Below the pieces are notes generated by a model, which saw nothing but the letters and a program-made list of their open reading frames with translations, did no database searches and was not told the origin of the DNA. From the NCBI RefSeq assembly GCF_015594605.1, contig NZ_JADNQT010000016.1, forward strand, positions 1 through 40,857: a DNA stretch of 40,857 nucleotides, written 5' to 3'. This document shows positions 27,827 to 35,376 of this stretch, in pieces. The DNA comes from Streptococcus sp. HF-1907. GTDB lineage: Bacteria; Bacillota; Bacilli; Lactobacillales; Streptococcaceae. Numbering within the stretch: the first letter of the stretch is position 1; each line of letters begins with the position of its first letter. The translations under genes were made by a program, and so were the position numbers.

Positions 27827-27848
27827 TAGCAGAGCTAATGGGTAAAAA

Positions 27849-27881
27849 GGTTAGGGAGCCTAGCACTCCTTAACCGTTTTT
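27849..27881 (+). terminator. ychF terminator
   Basis: GGTTAGGGAG, a 7-nt loop, CTCCTTAACC then GTTTTT between ychF and pth. Confidence 0.8.
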
Positions 27882-27900
27882 GTATTTGTAAGGAGAAAAA

Positions 27901-28470
27901 ATGGTAAAAATGATTGTTGGTCTGGGAAATCCAGGCACTAAGTATGATAATACTAAGCATAATATTGGCTTTATGGCAGTTGACAAGATTGTCAAAGAAC
28001 TTGACGTGACCTTTACAGAAGATAAAAACTTTAAAGCAGAGGTTGGTTCAACATTTTTAAACGGTGAGAAGATTTATTTTGTCAAACCGACAACTTTTAT
28101 GAATAATAGTGGGATTGCTGTTAAGGCCTTACTAACTTACTATAATATTGCTGTAGAGGATATGATTATTATCTATGATGATCTTGATATGGAAGTTGGT
28201 AAAATCCGCTTCAGACAAAAGGGGTCAGCTGGTGGGCATAATGGCATTAAGTCAATTATTGCACATATTGGAACTCAGGAATTTGACCGAATTAAGATTG
28301 GGATTGGTCGCCCTAAGCATGGGATGACGGTTGTTAATCATGTCCTAGGGAAATTTGACCAAGATGACCAGATTGCTATTGAAAATACACTTGACAAAGT
28401 TGACGATGCTGTCAATTTCTATTTACAATCTGGTAACTTTGAACAAACGATGCAGAAATATAACGGTTAA
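27901..28470 (+). CDS. pth: Peptidyl-tRNA hydrolase
   Basis: Pth releases peptides from drop-off peptidyl-tRNA and is essential. The 189 aa show Asn10 (GLGNPG), the catalytic His20 (TKHNIGF), PTTFMNNSG, the conserved YDDLD and the GGHNGIKSI loop. The RBS AAGGAGA lies six bases before the ATG. The stop is 2 nt before the mfd start, so the pair is co-translated, the usual order in this genus. Confidence 0.97.
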   Translation: MVKMIVGLGNPGTKYDNTKHNIGFMAVDKIVKELDVTFTEDKNFKAEVGSTFLNGEKIYFVKPTTFMNNSGIAVKALLTYYNIAVEDMIIIYDDLDMEVGKIRFRQKGSAGGHNGIKSIIAHIGTQEFDRIKIGIGRPKHGMTVVNHVLGKFDQDDQIAIENTLDKVDDAVNFYLQSGNFEQTMQKYNG

Positions 28471-28472
28471 AA

Positions 28473-31400
28473 ATGAATATTGTAGAATTATTTAGTCAAA
28501 ATAAGGCTATTCAATCTTGGCATTCTGGTGTTTTGACTTTAGGGCGCCAGCTGGTTATGGGTTTTTCTGGCGCTAGCAGAGCTGTTGTGATAGCGTCAGC
28601 CTATGAAGCAACTGAGGAAAAAATCCTTGTAGTGACGTCAACTCAAAATGAAGCTGAGAAGTTGGTGGCAGACCTCAATGATTTGATTGGCGAAGACAAA
28701 GTTTACCAATTTTTTGCAGACGATGTAGCTGCGGCAGAATTTATTTTTGCCTCTTTGGACAAATCAATTACTCGTCTTGAAACCATGGCTTTTTTAAGAG
28801 ATGAAAGCAAGACAGGAATTGTTGTGACGAGCCTAACTGGCATGCGTGTTCTCTTGCCAAGTCCAAAAGCTTATGAGCAAGGTGAGTTTCAATTTGAAGT
28901 CGGTCAAGAATATGACCTTGATGACTTAGTCAAGCGTTTGACTAACGTGGGCTATGAGAAGGTTTCGCAGGTGTCTAATCCTGGAGAATTTAGTCGTCGC
29001 GGGGATATCTTAGATATTTTTGAGATTTCTCAGGCGCAGCCTTACCGGCTTGAATTTTTTGGTGACGAGATTGATGGTATCCGTTATTTTGATAGTGAGA
29101 GCCAGAAGTCTTTGGAGCAAGTTGAGCATGTCCTTGTTGCTCCAGCAGATGATGTTATTTTAGCGCCAGCTGATTTTGCGCGTGCCATTAAAATCTTGGA
29201 AGATAAGCTTGAGGTGGCGACTGAGGAGCAGCGGGCTTATCTGAGTGATGTGCTGTCAGCGAGCCAGAATGGCTATAAGCATAAGGATATTCGTCGTTTT
29301 TTGAGTATTTTTTATGAGCGAGAGTGGACGCTTCTGGACTATGTGCCTAAAGGAACGCCAGTCTTTTATGATGATTTCCAGAAAATTGTGGACCGTAATG
29401 CTAAGCTAGATTTGGAATTGGCTAATCTTTTGACGGAGGATTTACAGCAAGGTAAAGCTTTTTCAAGTTTGACTTATTTTGCAGACTCTTATAAAAGCTT
29501 GCGTCAATATCAGCCAGCAACTTTCTTTTCAAATTTTCATAAGGGTTTGGGAAATCTCAAGTTTGATAAGTTACACAACTTGACTCAATATCCCATGCAG
29601 GAGTTCTTCAATCAGTTTCCGCTCTTGGTCGATGAGATTAATCGTTATAAGAAGTCAAAGGCTACGGTGCTTTTGCAGGTGGATTCTCATAAGGGCTTAG
29701 AGAAGCTTCAGGAAAGTTTACAAGAATACGGTCTGGAGCTTCCAATCACAGAAGCGTCAGCTATTTTGCCAAAAGAGGCTCAGATTTTAGTGGGGCATCT
29801 GTCTGCTGGTTTTTACTTTGCGGATGAGAAAATCGTCCTCATCACCGAGCGCGAGATTTATCATAAGCGGGTCAAAAGGCGCGTACGTCGCTCGAACATC
29901 AGCAATGCTGAACGCTTGAAAGATTATAATGAGCTGGCAGTTGGCGATTATGTGGTACATAATGTGCATGGGATTGGTAAGTATCTTGGGATTGAAACCA
30001 TCGAAATCAAGGGTGTTCACCGCGACTATCTGACGGTTCAATACCAGAATGCCGACCGCATTTCAATCCCAGTTGAACAGATTGAATTGCTTTCAAAATA
30101 CGTCTCCGCAGATGGAAAAGAACCAAAAATCAATACCCTTAACGACGGTCGTTTCAAAAAGGCCAAGCAAAAGGTTGCTAAGCAAGTTGAAGATATTGCT
30201 GACGACCTCTTGAAACTTTATGCTGAGCGTAGTCAGTTAGAAGGCTTTGCCTATTCGCCAGATGATGAGATGCAAGAAGATTTTGACAATGATTTTCCTT
30301 ACGCTGAGACAGAAGACCAGCTTCGCTCTATCAAGGAAATCAAAGAGGACATGGAAAAACCGCGTCCCATGGATCGCCTCTTGGTAGGTGATGTCGGCTT
30401 TGGTAAGACTGAGGTTGCTATGCGTGCTGCTTTCAAGGCTGTCAATGACCATAAGCAGGTTGCTATTTTAGTGCCGACAACCGTTCTTGCACAGCAGCAT
30501 TATGATAATTTTAAAGAACGCTTCAGCAACTATCCTGTCAATGTGGATGTGCTCAGCCGTTTTCGTAGTAAAAAAGAGCAGACCGAGACCTTGGACAAGC
30601 TCAAAAAAGGACAGGTAGATATTATTATTGGAACCCATCGCCTCTTATCCAAAGATGTTGCTTTTTCTGACTTAGGCTTGATTATCATTGATGAGGAGCA
30701 ACGTTTCGGGGTTAAGCACAAGGAAAAACTCAAGGAGCTCAAGACTAAGGTTGATGTCTTGACCTTGACAGCGACGCCAATCCCGCGTACCCTTCACATG
30801 TCTATGCTTGGCATTCGTGACTTATCCGTTATCGAAACCCCGCCGACCAATCGCTATCCTGTTCAGACTTATGTCATGGAAACTAATCCTGGCTTGGTCC
30901 GCGAAGCCATTTTGCGCGAAATGGACCGTGGTGGTCAGGTCTTCTATGTTTACAATAAGGTTGATACCATTGACCAGAAGGTTTCAGAATTGCATGAGTT
31001 GGTTCCTGAAGCGACAATTGGCTTCGTTCATGGGCAAATGTCTGAGATTCAGCTGGAAAATACACTTTTAGACTTTATCAACGGAGATTATGATGTCTTA
31101 GTAGCGACGACCATTATCGAGACGGGGGTTGATATTTCAAATGTAAATACCCTCTTTATTGAAAATGCCGACCACATGGGACTGTCAACCTTGTATCAAC
31201 TTCGTGGTCGTGTGGGACGTAGCAACCGCATTGCCTATGCTTATCTGATGTATCGCCCTGATAAGGTCTTAACCGAGGTTTCTGAGAAACGTCTGGATGC
31301 CATCAAGGGCTTTACAGAGCTGGGGTCTGGCTTCAAGATTGCCATGCGTGACTTGTCCATCCGTGGAGCTGGTAATATTTTGGGGGCATCGCAGAGCGGA

Positions 31401-31970
31401 TTTATTGATTCGGTTGGTTTTGAGATGTATTCTCAGTTGTTGGATCAGGCCATTGCCAATAAACAGGGGAAATCAGCTATGCGCCAGAAAGGAAATGCTG
31501 AATTAGCTCTGCAAATTGATGCCTATCTGCCAAAAGATTACATCACCGACGAGCGTCAGAAAATCGAAATCTACAAACGTATCCGTGAATTAGAGAATCG
31601 TTCGGACTACGAGCAACTTCAAGATGAACTCATTGACCGCTTCGGTGAATATCCTGACCAAGCTGCCTATCTGCTAGAAATTGGCTTGCTCAAGGCCTAC
31701 TTGGACGCAGCCTTCACAGAACTCGTCACACGTAAGCAAAATGAAGTGGTCGTTCTCTTTGAAAAAGTGTCTCTCCAATATTTTTTGACGCAAGACTATT
31801 TCGAGGCTTTATCAAAAACGAACCTCAAAGCACGAATCAGTGACAATCAAGGCAAGGTTGAAATTCACTTTGATATTCGTAACAAAAAAGATTATGAAAT
31901 TTTGGAAGAACTGATGACCTTCGGGCAAACCTTAGTGGAGATTAAGGCGCGTAAACAAGCGGACAGTTAA
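28473..31970 (+). CDS. mfd: Transcription-repair coupling factor Mfd
   Basis: Mfd removes stalled RNA polymerase and recruits UvrA to lesions. The 1165-aa protein has the UvrB-like N-terminal module (about 1-350), the RNA-polymerase-interacting domain (about 490-560: DYVVHNVHGIGKYLG) and RecG-like helicase domains. These include Walker A GDVGFGKTE (about 638-646), DEEQ (about 740), LTATPIPRT, and the TRG/motif VI region QLRGRVGRS. A C-terminal UvrA-masking TRCF domain follows. The start is coupled to pth; only a weak SD is seen. No clear terminator follows before the small-RNA genes. Confidence 0.98.
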   Translation: MNIVELFSQNKAIQSWHSGVLTLGRQLVMGFSGASRAVVIASAYEATEEKILVVTSTQNEAEKLVADLNDLIGEDKVYQFFADDVAAAEFIFASLDKSITRLETMAFLRDESKTGIVVTSLTGMRVLLPSPKAYEQGEFQFEVGQEYDLDDLVKRLTNVGYEKVSQVSNPGEFSRRGDILDIFEISQAQPYRLEFFGDEIDGIRYFDSESQKSLEQVEHVLVAPADDVILAPADFARAIKILEDKLEVATEEQRAYLSDVLSASQNGYKHKDIRRFLSIFYEREWTLLDYVPKGTPVFYDDFQKIVDRNAKLDLELANLLTEDLQQGKAFSSLTYFADSYKSLRQYQPATFFSNFHKGLGNLKFDKLHNLTQYPMQEFFNQFPLLVDEINRYKKSKATVLLQVDSHKGLEKLQESLQEYGLELPITEASAILPKEAQILVGHLSAGFYFADEKIVLITEREIYHKRVKRRVRRSNISNAERLKDYNELAVGDYVVHNVHGIGKYLGIETIEIKGVHRDYLTVQYQNADRISIPVEQIELLSKYVSADGKEPKINTLNDGRFKKAKQKVAKQVEDIADDLLKLYAERSQLEGFAYSPDDEMQEDFDNDFPYAETEDQLRSIKEIKEDMEKPRPMDRLLVGDVGFGKTEVAMRAAFKAVNDHKQVAILVPTTVLAQQHYDNFKERFSNYPVNVDVLSRFRSKKEQTETLDKLKKGQVDIIIGTHRLLSKDVAFSDLGLIIIDEEQRFGVKHKEKLKELKTKVDVLTLTATPIPRTLHMSMLGIRDLSVIETPPTNRYPVQTYVMETNPGLVREAILREMDRGGQVFYVYNKVDTIDQKVSELHELVPEATIGFVHGQMSEIQLENTLLDFINGDYDVLVATTIIETGVDISNVNTLFIENADHMGLSTLYQLRGRVGRSNRIAYAYLMYRPDKVLTEVSEKRLDAIKGFTELGSGFKIAMRDLSIRGAGNILGASQSGFIDSVGFEMYSQLLDQAIANKQGKSAMRQKGNAELALQIDAYLPKDYITDERQKIEIYKRIRELENRSDYEQLQDELIDRFGEYPDQAAYLLEIGLLKAYLDAAFTELVTRKQNEVVVLFEKVSLQYFLTQDYFEALSKTNLKARISDNQGKVEIHFDIRNKKDYEILEELMTFGQTLVEIKARKQADS

Positions 31971-32039
31971 GGACGTATCGAAGTGGAAATGCTAGTCATC
32001 TTCTGGGAACTTTTCGACTTAAGTTACTTGCAAGAAAAC

Positions 32040-32072
32040 TTTTAGCTTAGTTTAAGCTGCCCTTCGTATACT
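32040..32072 (+). promoter_or_regulatory. CiaR box and promoter of small RNA 1
   Basis: TTTTAG-CTTAG-TTTAAG at 32040-32056 fits the CiaR repeat TTTAAG-N5-TTTAAG with one mismatch. After exactly 10 nt comes TATACT (-10) at 32067-32072. This spacing is that of known CiaR-driven csRNA promoters, where the repeat takes the place of the -35. Confidence 0.75.
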
Positions 32073-32078
32073 ATGACT

Positions 32079-32147
32079 ATCCTAAAACTTTTCTTTTTCA
32101 TAAATCTCCTGAGAGGACACTGAGTAGTAGCAGTGTCCTTTCGTTTT
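32079..32147 (+). ncRNA. CiaRH-type small RNA (csRNA-like), copy 1
   Basis: The predicted RNA is about 70 nt. It begins CTATCCTAAAAC, then a pyrimidine-rich stretch leads to CATAAATCTCCT at 32099-32110, which is complementary to AGGAG-N4-ATG (a Shine-Dalgarno plus start codon). It ends in a terminator: AGGACACTG, 8-nt loop AGTAGTAG, CAGTGTCCT, then TTCGTTTT. csRNAs of the streptococcal CiaRH regulon have this design and block translation by pairing with ribosome binding sites. The sequence was recognised by architecture, not by a search. Exact ends are estimated from the -10 and the T-run. Confidence 0.78.
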
Positions 32148-32206
32148 GTTTAGATATTCTCTTCTTTGAGGAAAACTTTTTTGCTTTAAGTTTCCTACAA
32201 GCAAAC

Positions 32207-32239
32207 TTAAAGCTTAGTTTAAGCCACTCTTCGTATACT
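32207..32239 (+). promoter_or_regulatory. CiaR box and promoter of small RNA 2
   Basis: TTAAAG-CTTAG-TTTAAG at 32207-32223, a 10-nt spacer, TATACT at 32234-32239. It has the same geometry as copy 1 and also one mismatch in the first half-repeat. A further TTTAAG lies upstream at about 32185-32190. Confidence 0.75.
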
Positions 32240-32245
32240 ATAACC

Positions 32246-32378
32246 ATCCTAAAACTTTCACCGAAGGCAAGCTTCGGTATCCGTCACTGTAATGAACTAA
32301 AGTTCAAACAGTGAACGTATCTTTTTCATAAATCTCCTGAAGAGGCACCGAGTAGTAGCGGTGTCTTTTCTTTTTTTC
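32246..32378 (+). ncRNA. CiaRH-type small RNA (csRNA-like), copy 2 with structured insert
   Basis: This is a tandem paralogue of the preceding RNA, about 130 nt. It shares the start (CATCCTAAAACTTT), the anti-SD segment CATAAATCTCCT (32327-32338) and the terminator loop AGTAGTAG. The stem is AGGCACCG/CGGTGTCT: base changes relative to copy 1 are compensated on both sides, supporting RNA structure. Between start and anti-SD lies a 62-nt insertion (32259-32320) with hairpins CCGAAG/CTTCGG and CACTG..GAACT/AGTTC..CAGTG. The duplication offset is about 167 bp. Confidence 0.75.
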
Positions 32379-32426
32379 AAAAAATCACCCCAAGTTGAGG
32401 ATTTTCAGCTTGGGGTCATGGTTTAT

Positions 32427-33206
32427 CTATTTGTTACTAGTCTCAAGTGCTGTGTCTTTTTCAGCTACTTGGTCAGTGACTTTGCTGCTTTTCTTAGGTG
32501 ACTTACGTCTGGCGAGGATGTCGGCGTAGGTTTTGCGGCTGGTGTTAAGGACTTTGATGAGGGCTTGGTAGTCCTTGCCTTTTTGGCGGCGGTTGTAGAT
32601 GTCCACCAAGCTGATGAAGTCTTGGTAGCTAGCTTGCAGGTCTTGGCGGATGGTTTTGATGTCATAGACGGTCTTAGTCGCTTGGCTAGTCGAGCGATTA
32701 TTGTAGCGGTCAATGAAGGCTTGCTGGCTAGCACTTAGTCGGGTCACAAAGCGCTTAATCTCCAAGTCAGCGACAGCCTTTGCCACCGTCTCATCTTTGA
32801 GTTGCTCGAGCAATTGGTTGATTTCAGCCGTCTCAGTCTCGTAGTTAGCCTTAGAAATCTTGCGATAAGGGGCAAAAACCTCCTTGATGAGGGCGTAAGC
32901 CTCTTTTTCGGCGTTGTCACGACTCGTGATATTAAGGGTTTAGGGAAGATAGCAGAGCTTTAAGGTCAAGGTCGCGTTCCTCATCAGCTTTAGCGATAGC
33001 AGTAGCCGATTCAGTGATGACCACCTGCTCCTTAGCCTTATTGAAAAGGCGGAGCTGCTTGCGCACCTCTCCTATCAGATTAACGAGCAAATCATCTTCC
33101 AATGATAGTTGACTGGCATCATAGTCCGTCAAAAATCGTGAAATAAATTGCCAAAATTCAGCTTGTCGAAGGTTACCGAGGTATAAAGTGACAAATTTTT
33201 TGTCAT
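32427..33206 (-). pseudogene. DUF6261-like hypothetical protein gene, two frameshifts
   Basis: The start is ATG at 33206 after AAAGGAG, reading MTKNLSLYTSVTFDKLNFGN then LFHDF. It loses frame at a T-run (five Ts at about 33130-33134; a sixth would restore LTDYDASQLSLEDDLLVNLI). The second part runs to LSSLN and is shifted again at CCC near 32942, where one C too many is the simplest explanation. The last part reads ITSRDNAEKEAYALIKEVFA and on to the stop at 32427. The two shifts cancel, giving about 259 codons. The protein is helical and charged, with no signal peptide or membrane segment, and resembles the DUF6261 family of unknown function. The gene opposes its neighbours and lies next to tandem repeats. 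Confidence 0.75.
33189..33205. repeat. Palindrome over the start codon of the DUF6261-like gene
   Basis: TGACAAATTTTTTGTCA has 7-bp arms (TGACAAA/TTTGTCA) around 3 nt. It includes two bases of the ATG, which begins at 33206. It resembles the core of the six palindromes further upstream. Confidence 0.7.
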
Positions 33207-33309
33207 AAAGTCTCCTTTGTCAGGTTGGATTTTTTTGTTCGCTTGTTTAGAGTATCTTAGTCAATGCTTGAAGGGATTCGGATAAGCCGAAACAACTTCC
33301 AAATATACC

Positions 33310-33529
33310 GTCAAAATTTTTGATGAGCAGAGTCAAGGTTGCGACAAGCTGTCAAAATTTTTGATGAGCAGAGTCAAGGTTGCGACAAGCTGTCAAAATT
33401 TTTGACGAGCAGAATCAGAGTTGCGACAAACCGTCAAAATTTTTGACGAGTGGAATCATAGTTTCGGCAAGCCATCAAAATTTTTGACGAGTGGAATCAT
33501 AGTTTCGGTAAGCCATCAAAATTTTTGAC
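33310..33529. repeat. 41-bp tandem repeats carrying a 15-bp palindrome (six copies)
   Basis: Units start at 33310, 33351, 33392, 33433 and 33474, with a partial sixth at 33515; every spacing is exactly 41 bp. Each begins with GTCAAAATTTTTGAC or a close variant (ATCAAAATTTTTGAC in the last two), an odd palindrome centred on one T. The rest of the unit (GAGCAGAGTCAAGGTTGCGA type) diverges progressively from first to last. The array is upstream of the leftward DUF6261-like pseudogene. No protein reading frame is maintained because 41 is not a multiple of three. Confidence 0.93.
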
Positions 33530-33530
33530 A

Positions 33531-33820
33531 CTCTACCGACTCTCCATCCAGCGCAATCGGACTAAAATTCTTCTAAAGCAAGAGACCTTTCCATTATACC
33601 TTAAACGATTTCACTATACTATACTTTGGGGCAGGTTAGACTTATATTATTTTCTAGTAAAAACCTATAGGAAAAAAGTAATACGTGGTACAATTTCCTA
33701 GTGCCGAGGCTTTTTGGTGTAGCTGTGAAATACGACCTCCGAACTAGTGGTACTTTAATCATCATCTTTCTTACTATGTCAATCAATATCAGAAAAAGAA
33801 AGCATTTCTCCTTTAAAAGT
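33531..33820. other. Gene-free spacer
   Basis: Between the 41-bp array and the operator of the next gene no convincing gene is seen. ATTATA at 33593-33598 (TATAAT leftward) could be the -10 for the DUF6261-like gene, which would give a leader of roughly 380 nt that includes the repeats. Short open frames here overlap on both strands and lack ribosome binding sites. Confidence 0.4.
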
Positions 33821-33823
33821 GGT

Positions 33824-33843
33824 CTGTCAAAGTCTTTTGACAG
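33824..33843. promoter_or_regulatory. Candidate operator upstream of membrane-bound XRE regulator
   Basis: CTGTCAAA-GTCT-TTTGACAG is a perfect 8-bp inverted repeat about 80 nt before the GTG start. A related half motif TTGACAAAGTC follows at 33857-33867. Placement fits an autoregulatory site for the HTH protein encoded next. Confidence 0.5.
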
Positions 33844-33920
33844 TGATTTATCTTGTTTGACAAAGTCTTTGTATGGTAAACTAGAGCCAACTTGATTAAG
33901 ATAAGGAAGAGGAGAATAAA

Positions 33921-34475
33921 GTGGAACTACAAAAACGCTTAGTGTCGTTAAGAAATCAGAGTCAGCTATCTCAGGAAGCTTTGGCTGAGAAACTCTATGT
34001 TTCACGTCAGACGATTTCAAATTGGGAAAGAGGGAAAACCTATCCTGATATTAACAGCCTTTTGCTAATTGCAGCCTATTTTGATGTTTCTCTAGATTAT
34101 TTAATCAAAGGAGATATTGACATGATGAGAAAACAAGTTGACAAGAAAAGAATTGTTCAAATGTTGCTATTATTGGCTTTATCTAGTTTTTTGTTAGGAC
34201 TTATTGGGAATGCTTTACAGCAGTTTACAGGTCGGAACGAGCGTTTGCTAGGTAGTCTATTCTTGATAGTTTACCTAGCTCTGCTATTTTTATTTTTAAA
34301 ACTATTAAAAAAGAGCCAATTAAAAACATATAGAGGTATCTTAGCTTTTTTACAAGATAAGAAAGTGAAACAGTCCAATTTTGGGGATGAATCAGTGTCA
34401 TTAGCGATTTTTACACTGGTTACTTGGTTACTGATGTTTTTGGGTGGTGCTATGGGTTCCTTTCTTTTTTGGTAA
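33921..34475 (+). CDS. Membrane-anchored XRE-family transcriptional regulator
   Basis: This is a 184-aa protein. The N-terminal helix-turn-helix (about 1-62) has the typical LSQEALAEKLYVSRQTISNW followed by ERGKTYPD. Three hydrophobic segments follow at about 78-98, 109-128 and 160-182, so the regulator should sit in the membrane. Such XRE-plus-membrane proteins are common in Bacillota, often of unknown signal. The start is GTG at 33921 with GAGGAG six bases upstream. A perfect inverted repeat upstream suggests autoregulation. It ends before its own terminator and is monocistronic. It shares the architecture of the broken regulator at 26278. Confidence 0.85.
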   Translation: MELQKRLVSLRNQSQLSQEALAEKLYVSRQTISNWERGKTYPDINSLLLIAAYFDVSLDYLIKGDIDMMRKQVDKKRIVQMLLLLALSSFLLGLIGNALQQFTGRNERLLGSLFLIVYLALLFLFLKLLKKSQLKTYRGILAFLQDKKVKQSNFGDESVSLAIFTLVTWLLMFLGGAMGSFLFW

Positions 34476-34479
34476 TATC

Positions 34480-34501
34480 GAGAGCTTTCGGGCTCTTTTT
34501 T
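34480..34501 (+). terminator. Terminator after membrane-bound XRE regulator
   Basis: GAGAGC, a 6-nt TTTCGG loop, GCTCT then TTTTTT, just after the stop codon. Confidence 0.8.
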
Positions 34502-34583
34502 ATGACATTCTATTGAAAAATAAAGTACAGCTCTGCCATTTTCCTAAAAAAATGATAGAATAAAAAAGATTGTGAGGTAGATT

Positions 34584-34859
34584 ATGCGTTTAGATAAATA
34601 TTTAAAAGTGTCCCGCATTATTAAACGTCGTCCAGTCGCTAAGGAAGTGGCCGACAAGGGGCGTATTAAGGTTAATGGCATTTTGGCTAAGTCATCGACA
34701 GACTTGAAGCTTAATGATGAGGTTGAAATTCGCTTTGGCAATAAACTGCTCACCGTGCGCGTCCTTGAAATGAAGGATAGCACCAAGAAAGAAGATGCCA
34801 CCAAGATGTACGAGATTATCAGTGAAACAAGGATAGAAGCTAATGAGCAAGAAGCCTAG
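34584..34859 (+). CDS. rqcP: S4-domain ribosome-associated quality-control factor RqcP (YabO/Hsp15-like)
   Basis: This is a 91-aa S4 RNA-binding protein: [20 protein letters not shown], then [10 protein letters not shown] and the [17 protein letters not shown] loop fill the S4 fold over residues 1-60, with a short charged tail. RqcP binds stalled 50S-peptidyl-tRNA and helps RqcH add alanine tails. It is the first gene of the rqcP-divIC-microprotein-hydrolase-tilS-hpt-ftsH run. TGATAGAAT at 34553-34561 is a possible extended -10. The stop overlaps divIC by 17 nt. Confidence 0.9.
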   Translation: MRLDKYLKVSRIIKRRPVAKEVADKGRIKVNGILAKSSTDLKLNDEVEIRFGNKLLTVRVLEMKDSTKKEDATKMYEIISETRIEANEQEA

Positions 34860-35217
34860 TGTTGTTCAACTAAATAATAACTTTATCAAGGACGAAAATC
34901 TCAAAAAACGTTATGAGGCAGAAGAAATTCGTCAAAAGAATCGCTTCATGGCCTGGGTTTTGATCTTTGTCATGCTACTCTTCATCCTACCAACTTATAA
35001 TTTGGTTAGGAGCTATCTGACTTTACAAAGTCGTAAAGCAGAGGTCGTTCAGTTACGAAAAGATTATGCTAAGTTGAAGAAAAGAACAGACAATCAGCAG
35101 ACTCTCGCTAAACAGCTTAAGGATGATACCTTTGTGGCAAAATATGCGCGTGCCAAGTATTATTTTTCAAAGGATGGGGAGAAAGTCTATCCTCTGCCAG
35201 ATTTATTACCAAAATAG
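34843..35217 (+). CDS. divIC: Septum formation protein DivIC (FtsB-like)
   Basis: DivIC is a bitopic divisome protein of 124 aa that partners FtsL and DivIB. A cytoplasmic N-terminus of about 35 residues, one transmembrane helix (about 37-57, [17 protein letters not shown]) and an extracellular coiled coil ([20 protein letters not shown]) are seen. The C-terminal motif [19 protein letters not shown] is conserved in the family. Its ATG lies inside rqcP, so the two are coupled. Position in this cluster is conserved across streptococci. Confidence 0.93.
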   Translation: MSKKPSVVQLNNNFIKDENLKKRYEAEEIRQKNRFMAWVLIFVMLLFILPTYNLVRSYLTLQSRKAEVVQLRKDYAKLKKRTDNQQTLAKQLKDDTFVAKYARAKYYFSKDGEKVYPLPDLLPK

Positions 35218-35223
35218 GATGAT

Positions 35224-35349
35224 ATGGAAAATTTAATTGAAACGATTGAGAAATTCCTAGCCTATTCCGAAGAGAAATTGGAGGAATTGTCAGCCAAGAA
35301 TCAAGAACTTCGACAAGAAAGTCCCTCAAAAACAGATGCTAAAACCTAA
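35224..35349 (+). CDS. Conserved 41-aa microprotein after divIC
   Basis: This is a short gene, ATG at 35224 after AGGATG, 41 aa: MENLIETIEKFLAYSEEKLE, then ELSAKNQELRQE and a lysine-rich tail. It is strongly acidic then basic and predicted to be one amphipathic or coiled helix. Similar small genes sit at this position in other streptococcal genomes as I recall, which with the RBS and tight spacing (6 nt after divIC) supports coding. The function is unknown; a link to division or to its neighbours is only positional. Confidence 0.75.
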   Translation: MENLIETIEKFLAYSEEKLEELSAKNQELRQESPSKTDAKT

Positions 35350-35376
35350 TTCTGTCGAGAAAGGAGGACATCAGTT

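Noticed and set aside
33310..33529. CRISPR array
   Set aside because: Units are contiguous 41-bp tandem repeats with gradual divergence, no unique spacers of constant length and no cas genes nearby.
33701..33895. Small rightward gene of 64 codons
   Set aside because: No ribosome binding site, no recognisable protein features, and it overlaps the candidate operator and promoter of the next gene.
34006..34021. Second parS site (TGTTTCACGTCAGACG)
   Set aside because: Only the left half matches well, the palindrome is broken, and it lies in helix-turn-helix codons that readily give this sequence.
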